Assembly (NCBI GenBank): GCA_030248065.1
Contig: JASAMV010004497.1
Coordinates: 1 to 64,000 of the forward strand
Direction: 5' to 3'
DNA: 64,000 bases
DNA from: Rhynchonema sp. JSB1_4
Lineage: Eukaryota > Nematoda > Chromadorea > Monhysterida > Xyalidae
The translations under genes and the position numbers were made by a program. Below the pieces are notes generated by a model. The model was not told the origin of the DNA and made no database searches. It was given only the letters and a program-made list of their open reading frames with translations. Below, piece after piece: positions 58,201 through 64,000 of this stretch. Numbering within the stretch: position 1 is the stretch's first letter; every line of letters begins with the position of its first letter.

Positions 58201-60584
58201 TTTGCATCACTTATGAAGGGTGTTTACGTCATTTCGATGCGATCCAACAGTCTGTGCTTGTTATGGACCTACAGATTGCTGCTCTGTGGTATCAGACGCA
58301 AAAGTTTGTGGTCGAATAAGCAAGATTCACTCATAAACCATACAGAATTCAGAATATAAGCTGCAGAAATACTTGTCGGGTCGCTGATTCAGTCGCATGT
58401 GACCGACCCGATGGGGTATGACATCAAAGTACCATGTAAGTACATGCATACTGTGTCTCATGTATCACGGACAGGTATAATAACATCATTTGGGGCATTT
58501 TAGATACCAAATACATGCCCCAAAAGTGATTTTGTGAAGAAAATTTTTCGACCCTTGAGAAATTGAAAAAATGACAAAAAATAACCCCAAAAAAGGCCAT
58601 TTTTGGACGTTTTAGAAAATTTTGTTCCCCCGAAAATTAAAAAAAAACTTTTTTTTAAAATTTTTCAAAAACCTTTTTTTTTAAAAAATTTTTTTTTTAA
58701 ATTTTTTTTGTCCAACCCTGGGTCAACTCAATTGGTCAAATCACGTCGCCAAACTCACAGCTGCTCCGGGTGAGCTCGGGAAATACAGGTGTTGGTCGCA
58801 CAATGACCATATAAGAATTCATCAAATCTATCCTGATTTTCACGTTCAGTCACTCTTAACCACTGCTATTTGTGATTCTCACAAAACATTTTCACCTGAA
58901 AATAATCCGGCAGATCAACCACGTTGGCGCAGGTCTGAAACATTCTCTTTACTACATGCTTTGTGTGCGATCACGCAACGCAACGTCACCACCCCGTCAC
59001 TTTCCCTCTTTACGATTCAGGAAAAAAATTTGACCATTTTTTCTTATAAAGTTATTGTGCAACCAATACTTGGGGGGGCGGTGAGTTGACGGCTCTACAA
59101 AGTGACTTGACGAAGTGATTTGACCACTTGAGTTGACCACTGCAATACACAAGCCAAACACTATGTATAGGCAAACTACACCAACATGAGCTCGATTTCG
59201 AAGGTGGTGTGCATTCAAAACGAATAGAAAGACAAAATCATCATGCTCCGTTTTGTATTCTTCAACGTATAACATTTCACAAATCAGCAGTCACGTATGA
59301 ATGTTTCACTATTCTGCCAGCTGCGAAATCGAGCTCGTGTTGGTGTAGTTTGCCTATGTGTACGCCATCACTATTTTCACAGGCACCATTGGTTTCGGCG
59401 CCATGATCTACGGCGTACGCGCTGTGCCACTGCCCTTGCATCAAGCTGATGTTTCACACGGAGATTGTGTAAACAACACACTCACATCCTATGCTGTCAA
59501 TGTCACACTGGGATCCTACGATGAAACATTGTACAACAGAGTGAGAGCCCTGGACGAGTTAGTGTATATCATTTTATTTTTAAGTTTTGGTTGTTTCTTT
59601 TTGACTGGGATGAACACCAATGCCACCATAAAAAAATCATTTAATGTTTGCAAAATCAGATTGCCTTGTGGACGTGGTTTGTGGTCATGATTATGAGATA
59701 CGAATCTTGTCGGCCGATTTGTGTAATAATTATTAAATTGTTAATAAAAATCCGTGTGGTAAATCGGTCGAAGAGATTCGTATCTCATAAAAACGAATCA
59801 TTCTGTCTAAAACGCAACACCGTCAATAGGCACGATAACACAGACGCCCTTCGGCGGACTACTTTGTTCATCTTTTTACCAAGAAATCTTAGAAGAAACT
59901 ATTGATATTTGTTTGCAGGGTGACCCCCTTCTTCGAGATATCCTATCAATACTACACATTCATTGGCGTTTTCGTATTCTGGCTGGTTTGTGCGCTTGTC
60001 AGCTGGGCCAGCAGTACGTTTCCTTTTTAATCTCTTTTTGTTTGTTTCATATTTCATGTTTATAATTTTTTCTCTTCAAAATTTCCATCTGTTACTTTCT
60101 CAGATATGCGCTTCAAGCACATCCGGCCACGCAATGAACTGCTGCACTCGTGGTTTCACGTTGCGGAAACGGAACAAAATCAGAAGTCTGTCTCTGCTCG
60201 GAATGAGAAAAACGTGCGTCTTTCGCAATGTTTCAATTTCAAATGTTTTTTCTCTCAGATACTGGTAGTACCTATGCCGTACGCCTTGCAGTGGTTCAGA
60301 AATAGGAGCGGGCGGTGCATTAGGTCATCGTCAGTTTGAACGCACCCGCTTGCCACCTAACACAATAAATGAAGCTCCTGAGTGATGGACGGACTCTTCA
60401 AATTTCATTTCAGCCCAAACCCCAAACAGCTGCCCCTGAAGCCAACAATCTACTGCTGTCAAACGTACACCAATCGATAGACAACGACGATAGTGAATGT
60501 GCTGTGATGTATACAGCAAGGAGTGGAACATCACAGAACAATGGTGATGTGGGCAACGAAGTTTGTGATGAAAATAATGATTAG
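43278..60584 (+). CDS. SLC5-family sodium-coupled solute transporter (monocarboxylate/multivitamin-like)
   Basis: Sixteen phase-consistent exons: 43278-43402, 43474-43584, 43663-43753, 44259-44375, 44458-44526, 44763-44917, 45646-45786, 45853-45982, 46052-46140, 46224-46366, 57261-57331, 57451-57577, 59383-59557, 59919-60013, 60104-60213, 60414-60584. They give 639 residues, the normal SLC5 length. The start [19 protein letters not shown] matches the first helix, and an acceptor at about 43241 suggests a 5' UTR intron. Family motifs: [31 protein letters not shown] near residue 172, [10 protein letters not shown] near 255, [19 protein letters not shown] near 314, [38 protein letters not shown] and the terminal [11 protein letters not shown] helix, followed by an acidic cytoplasmic tail. 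These are sodium symporters of the LeuT fold. The SMVT/SMCT subgroup looks closest, but the substrate cannot be read from sequence. A helix near 44259-44375 and the GG(L/A)KAV loop order are as expected. Intron 10 (10.9 kb) holds two antisense lectin genes. Confidence 0.92.
45402..45563. repeat. CAGGCCC-rich repeat, copy in SLC5 intron 6
   Basis: It shares TTTTCAGGCCCGGAAGTTCA, CATTTGACCCATTT and GAACCTGTGCCCCGGGA with 37313-37510. Confidence 0.7.
46706..52253 (-). CDS. C-type-lectin-like + PAN/apple-like secreted protein, copy B (transposon-modified)
   Basis: Exons: 52253-52142, 51659-51454, 51017-50904, 47474-47255, 47063-46902, 46812-46706 (TGA). Exon 1 has the same length (112 bp) as copy A and encodes a signal-like core ([20 protein letters not shown]). 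Lectin features: [25 protein letters not shown], the classic [21 protein letters not shown] and YVICEF. The PAN/apple-like exon has [19 protein letters not shown], and the last exon reads [17 protein letters not shown]. Copy B has an open frame through exon 2, unlike copy A. Intron 3 (50903-47475) is almost entirely mobile DNA. A TA-flanked MITE begins at the exon-3 donor. A second MITE copy interrupts the first codon of the ancestral exon 4 and offers a CAG acceptor at 47475-47477, which keeps phase and adds about 15 residues ([15 protein letters not shown]). Exon 4 could fail to splice if that acceptor is not used. Confidence 0.75.
47430..47698 (-). mobile_element. TA-flanked MITE, copy 5, inside lectin exon 4
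   Basis: TA dinucleotides lie at 47430-47431 and 47697-47698, and both inverted repeats are present. On the minus strand the element splits GTA|CCG at the start of the ancestral exon 4 of lectin copy B. Its conserved ...CACGATTCAG tract provides an acceptor at 47475-47477. Confidence 0.85.
47700..48441. repeat. About 740-bp fold-back palindrome
   Basis: The left arm starts TATAGTGTTTCCTGTTTTTC and the right arm ends GAAAAACAGGAAACACTATA. The arms stay complementary for about 370 bases, with a few mismatches and a centre near ACACTATACAGTATGTATAG (about 48068). It carries no coding frame. It lies in intron 3 of lectin copy B, next to MITE copy 5. Confidence 0.9.
48737..50614. mobile_element. 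Inverted-repeat element with ACACAT subterminal repeats
   Basis: Ends are CACTGGGAAGAATGTGTGG and CCACACATTCTTCCCAGTG. Both subterminal regions (48737-48950 and 50460-50610) hold many copies of ACACATTAATGTGTGG and variants. A CACTG start with repeated subterminal motifs recalls CACTA-type DNA transposons, but no transposase or clear target duplication is visible. Confidence 0.7.
49118..49768. repeat. Fold-back element nested in the 48737-50614 element
   Basis: AGGGGGCCTTTCGCATTTCA pairs with TGAAATGCGAAAGGCCCCCT. A shorter palindrome (49372-49510, GAATTTCGCTTTTC / GAAAAGCGAAATTC) is nested inside again, giving three levels of insertion. Confidence 0.85.
50615..50902 (-). mobile_element. TA-flanked MITE, copy 6, at the lectin exon 3 donor
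   Basis: The right end GGGCGACCAATA abuts the exon. On the minus strand the donor of lectin copy B exon 3 reads CAG|GTATTGGTCG, with TA as the element's flank. The other end lacks the TAT because the 48737-50614 element abuts it. Confidence 0.8.
51682..51901. repeat. Inverted-repeat element in intron 1 of lectin copy B
   Basis: Ends are GGAGAATGGCAAATAATTCC and GGGATTATATGGCATTCTCC, with internal GGCGGATTATT / AATAATCCGCC. The right end lies in the intron between exons 1 and 2. Confidence 0.75.
53044..56014 (-). CDS. C-type-lectin-like + PAN/apple-like secreted protein, copy A
   Basis: Six minus-strand exons: 56014-55903, 55290-55080, 54774-54658, 54245-54068, 53388-53221, 53150-53044 (TGA), about 297 residues. 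Exon 1 encodes an N-terminus with a hydrophobic signal-like core ([16 protein letters not shown]). Exons 2-4 carry the lectin-like fold: [51 protein letters not shown] and the closing YPACEF. Exon 5 is PAN/apple-like, with cysteines in [19 protein letters not shown], and exon 6 adds [18 protein letters not shown] and ends WNWYEPVYQ. The two-domain order suggests a secreted carbohydrate- or protein-binding molecule. Exon 2 is out of frame with itself: its first nine residues (DLRAACAA...) are in a different frame from [13 protein letters not shown], a net +2 or -1 near 55238. Copy A may therefore be a pseudogene or carry a sequence error. It lies in intron 10 of the plus-strand SLC5 gene, beside its paralogue. 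Confidence 0.75.
56772..57021. repeat. Fold-back element with 35-bp or longer arms
   Basis: TCCTCCACGTTCTAATGAAA pairs with TTTCATTAGAACGTGGAGGA. The A/T-rich loop contains no frame. It lies in intron 10 of the SLC5 gene. Confidence 0.85.
57822..58025. repeat. Fold-back element, second copy of the 4600-4783 family
   Basis: The arms CTGACAATACTCTTGAGAGA and CTCCCAAAAGTATTGTCA enclose GCGTTGCCTGATCCGCAAAG and its complement. It lies in intron 12 of the SLC5 gene, directly before the 58062-58720 element. Confidence 0.85.
58062..58720. mobile_element. hAT-like A/T-rich element with exact 8-bp target duplication
   Basis: Ends are CAGGGTTG and CCAACCCTG. The octamer GGTCAACT is repeated at 58054-58061 and 58721-58728. 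It has subterminal poly-T/poly-A like 5197-5993 and lies in intron 12 of the SLC5 gene. Confidence 0.88.
58790..59068 (+). mobile_element. TA-flanked MITE, copy 7
   Basis: It starts TGTTGGTCGCACAATGACC and ends GTTATTGTGCAACCAATA, with the core as in copy 1. It lies in intron 12 of the SLC5 gene, just beyond the hAT-like element. Confidence 0.8.
59165..59360. repeat. Fold-back element, second copy of the 29925-30095 family
   Basis: AGGCAAACTACACCAACATG pairs with GTGTTGGTGTAGTTTGCCTA. Its right end is about 20 bases before the acceptor of SLC5 exon 13. Confidence 0.85.
59693..59788. repeat. Short palindrome in SLC5 intron 13
   Basis: TGAGATACGAATCTTGTCGG pairs with TCGAAGAGATTCGTATCTCA. Confidence 0.85.
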
Positions 60585-61329
60585 TTCTTGCAAAATTCCG
60601 TGTCATTATTGACCGATATGAAACTTGTGTGTACCCATGCCAGCGCATGATTGTTCGCCCAAGCATGTGTCAAACAATTTTTCACACCTACAGTGGATCG
60701 AGTTTAGCAGCGTGACATCAAGTACCATACTGTAAATTTTTCAAACACGAAGTTACATACAGTACATAGTTGATTAAGGCAAATCTTGTCTTATCTGATC
60801 ACAAAGTTTCATGCCGATCATTATATATACATATTTTGCATTATATTCCCCTTTTCACAACAACCAGACCTAGACCATGACAATTCCACGTTCAAATCTA
60901 GTGCAACGCTGCTGTTTGTACCCTGACCCGGCTAAAAATACTGTGGTCAAAGCAAGTCGCCAAGTCAAGTCGAATGACATGTATCATTCCTCGCGTTCAT
61001 TTGAGGCTCATGTATTATTGCTTGTTTGACTAGTTGATTTGACCTCAGTTAGCCTCTGACCCAAGCATTTTTTGCCAATTTTAATTTTGTGTTCATTCCT
61101 GCGTATTTTGCATTGTTTTCAAAGATTCCCTACCCTTTCATAATTTCCTGTCCTTTTCGTATTGTTATATTTTTCTGTCCGGTTGATCGCTTGTATCAGT
61201 TTATTCCTGCTTTCTGAATCTGTGAAATTCTGCCCGTGGGCCAGTTTTCTTTCTGATTTCTGTTCTCAAGTACCGCACATCTCATGAGTTTTGTTAGTTT
61301 TTTTTATGGTTGATCGTTCCATTGCATTG

Positions 61330-61335
61330 AATAAA
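61330..61335 (+). promoter_or_regulatory. Possible polyadenylation signal AATAAA of the SLC5 gene
   Basis: AATAAA lies about 745 bases after the SLC5 stop, in an A/T-rich tract. No nearer canonical signal was seen after the stop. Confidence 0.35.
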
Positions 61336-61541
61336 AATGATGAAGTGCACATGCATGGGCAGTAATACGTATACGTATGTACAATTTTGTGTTCTGAATC
61401 ACACATGGCATTAACTTAAATCGCGTTTGGGGACCTAACTGAATCGAAAACCTTCAACGAAAGCAGTACCGCTTTGCTCTTCGCTGTACGGGCAAATGGG
61501 AACAACAGATACGAAAACAAGCAGAAAAATACACAAATCGC

Positions 61542-62761
61542 TCAACATCGGCTTTTGCACAGTATCTGAATCATGAACGAATTCAACCGAAATCTACACG
61601 CAGGCACAATGAGTGAATACCGTAATCCTGTGCTCAATCCATTCCAATTCATACTGCTCCTCCACGTGCCTGAGCGTGTTTGTGTCCGCTTCTGCACCGA
61701 TGGGAAGATAGCAGTTGCGTCGCAGTACCACGGCCTGACGCGGTTGCGGTTCGCATCTGGAAATTATTTATAACTGTATTAAAAGCTATGAAGCTGGATA
61801 GCCTTACTTGATCTTTGAGAACTGATGTTTCACAGAAGGACAGGGCTTCTATTGTTAGAGGGATCTGGAAAATTATCTGCTAAATTACGCACGGTAACAA
61901 CTTGTTATCAAGCCCATCGGCTAGCTTCATGCCTATCAGTCAGATTTCGGACCTATTTTGCAGTGGGCAAATTGGACTTCGGTTTATTTTACAAGGCGCA
62001 AGATGCTTATTATAACGAACCTGTCCTGTCCATTATTGCATGTCGTGCACAGGCAGCGCACGGATCGGCTGAATCGTGGCAGCGTGTGAGGGCCTAAATG
62101 TTTGAGCAGGAAATAAGAAACAGGGTGGAATTTTCGAAACGGTGTAAAGGTCAGTTGGGCGCGAAAGGTCGGTGTGAAGTTCGGTCGAAAGCTCGGTCGG
62201 CGTAGCTCGGTGTAAACTTGAAACATTGCCTGTTATTAACGTGGAATGTTTCGAGTTTACACCGAGGTCTATCACACTGAGCTGTCGACCGAGCTTTCGA
62301 CCGACCTTTACACCCAACTGACCTTTACACCGTTTCGAAAATATATCACCCGTAGAGTGGTGGGCCTCTTTTTCAAAATGACCATGTATGATAACAGCTC
62401 ATTTTGTGGTTGGTGCCCGATCTGTTTCTCAATGGTCTTCATTACCACTGAAGATGCAGGGCTTTCCAGATCCCGGTCACAAGGCACGGTACTGACTGTG
62501 CATGCAGACATACTGTATGTGAAACGGAAGAAAACCACAGAGATCTAGCGTAGTTTTTCTTCACTGTTCCAGCACCTTCCGTGTCCACCCAAAAATCAGA
62601 AAAAGAAACCAAACCATTATCAATCCAGTACACTTCACTGGGACAGTGCCAGGCGCGTTTCGCCACATACAAATCGTCGACAATTTGAAGATCGATTGAA
62701 CGACGCCTTCGACGATGGAAACCCAATGGTGACCACGAGCGAGTGATGTCGATCTCGTTCA
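61542..62761 (-). CDS. Two exons of an unidentified minus-strand gene (partial)
   Basis: Exon 62761-62576 follows a TTTTCCATAG acceptor and reads NEIDITRSWSPLGFHRRRRR, then a stretch ending WHCPSEVYWIDNG and SDFWVDTE. It ends at a GTGCTG donor with one base left over. Exon 61756-61542 follows a TTTCCAG acceptor with the matching phase and reads D-ANRNRVRPWYCDATAIF, running open to a TGA. The string NRVRPWYC with flanking Asp/Asn loosely resembles the end of a kringle domain, but no complete kringle is visible and I would not name it. Upstream exons probably lie above 62761, perhaps beyond the window. A reading frame at 63160-62924 (LALPIPFGWWGMVSFWYLCA) could belong but lacks a clear splice link. 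The gene converges on the SLC5 gene. Confidence 0.4.
62130..62346. repeat. Fold-back element, second copy of the 2594-2815 family
   Basis: It has the same arms (GGAATTTTCGAAACGGTG) and the same centre, and lies between the two minus-strand exons near 62 kb. Confidence 0.85.
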
Positions 62762-64000
62762 CTATGGAAAATTTTGTGGCAGAAATTAAAAAAAGTCTGT
62801 GAATATTAGTACAATCGCTTTTCCGACTGTAAACAACAATATGAGAGCACAACCTGGGTACTATGGTAAATCTCATCCCGAAGGGCAGTTTCTACGCCTA
62901 TGCACCTATAAGTGGGTCAAAACCTAGTTAGGTAAACCAAAATAGGGAACGGGCTTCACTAGCACCCATATTGCCTGTTCCAAACTTGCACAGAGATACC
63001 AAAAAGATACCATACCCCACCAACCGAAGGGAATGGGTAGTGCCAGACGCTGACAAAGTCGATAGGGCGACGAATCCTTGAGTCTCGGTGTCGGTGGCGC
63101 ACAGGCACCTGGGCCAAAATGAAACCACAAAATTGTCAGAACCTGCACAAAGCAGCGCATTTTGAGTGCTTAGTGGAAAATGAGCCCGAAAATGGCGCAA
63201 GTTCCATACAATGCAAAGGCAGTTGCTCTTATTATATTGTTGTTTTGATTTATTTTCTTTTTTGCATCCAAGCGAGTGTCAATGTTTTTCAATTATTTTT
63301 CGTCAATTAGTCCTTCAGCAGGTAACCGATGACGCTCGAATTAGCGCGCGGGAGCACTCTCTACAGTCAATTATTTGCGCCTTTTGCGGTATACCTGTTT
63401 TGTGGCACCCCCCGGGTAGACCAAATCAATGAGTGGGTCCCCCATCCCAGTTGTGCGTAATTGGGGTATGCGTCTCGATAATTTTTCTGTCATACGGGAC
63501 CCATTATTTGAACACCCATAATTTATAGACAAAGAAGCATAAAAAGCTGACAGCACGCCCCAAGGTGCCAATTAGACCCATTGGTATCCTATTATTATTT
63601 TTGTGTCTTGCTGTATTTACCCTGGCATTTTCTCATTTTGAGCATGATTATTGTCCAGTGAATTATTTTGGTCAGTTTTATTTGTATGGTCCAGAATATA
63701 TAACGAATTTTAACGACAGAAAATAATGTCCGCAATATGGTTGGTGTAATGGGAGAAATAATGGGGTCAGAAAAACGGTGTGCGCCACCAGAAAAAGAAC
63801 GACCACATATATTTGTAATTATAAAACGCAAAAAGTAAAAAATATATCAAATTTGTGAATTACCACTCGGAAGCAAAATAATATCGGTAGAAAAAAAACA
63901 GAAAAAACATAAGTCTCACACATAGGAATAGATTCAGGATGTTCAGGAATAGATTGTGGTTGCTCAAAATTCCAGATGAATATTCAAGCTACAGAAGGAG
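62762..64000. other. Right-end region without a confident gene
   Basis: Only short frames are present, and the last 400 bases are very A/T-rich. The minus-strand frames at 63200-62924 are the only possible extra exons of the minus-strand gene. Confidence 0.4.

Noticed and set aside
60254..60322. Alternative last exon of the SLC5 gene ([17 protein letters not shown])
   Set aside because: It is phase-compatible but ends shortly without an SLC5-like tail; the acidic tail at 60414-60584 fits better. It could be an alternative isoform.
1..64000. Retroelement, CRISPR array or bacterial operon content
   Set aside because: No reverse transcriptase, integrase or long terminal repeats were recognised; repeats are dispersed inverted-repeat elements, and the genes are spliced.

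Overview
This is animal nuclear DNA. The genes have many short exons separated by introns of 70 bp to about 11 kb, with strong T-rich ...TTTCAG acceptors and weak donors. Short interstitial runs of the hexamer TTAGGC, the usual nematode telomere repeat, together with a Patched-related (PTR) gene, suggest a nematode with a large, transposon-rich genome. That assignment is inference. The open reading frames are mostly exons cut by introns, so I built gene models by hand from splice sites and checked that codon phase carries across every junction.

Layout. (1) 102-16187, plus strand: the 3' part (13 exons, about 648 codons) of a large unrecognised protein whose 5' end lies before the window. (2) 16188-21620: a long spacer with only weak minus-strand reading frames. 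(3) 21621-40808, plus strand: a 29-exon, 1482-residue Q/A-rich protein ending in what I read as a DUF4211 domain (QSER1/PRR12-like nuclear protein). Its 6.0-kb intron 19 holds a complete 11-exon minus-strand PTR/sterol-sensing-domain gene (32291-37235), with one apparent frameshift. (4) 43278-60584, plus strand: a 16-exon, 639-residue SLC5-type sodium-coupled solute transporter. Its 10.9-kb intron 10 holds two tandem, paralogous minus-strand genes (46706-52253 and 53044-56014), each encoding a signal peptide, a C-type-lectin-like domain and a PAN/apple-like domain. (5) 61542-62761, minus strand: two phase-compatible exons of a further gene.

Introns and spacers are filled with small non-autonomous DNA elements. 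There are five hAT-like elements, three with exact and two with imperfect 8-bp target duplications. There is one Mutator-like element with a 9-bp duplication, two Helitron-like elements (TC...CTAG with a 3' hairpin), a seven-copy TA-flanked MITE family, and many fold-back palindromes, several nested inside one another. I saw no reverse transcriptase or intact transposase.

The most notable point is how the TA-flanked MITE meets the exons. Two copies begin exactly at the TA of a GTA splice donor, and a third has landed in the first codon of a lectin exon, where it appears to supply a replacement in-frame acceptor and about 15 new codons.
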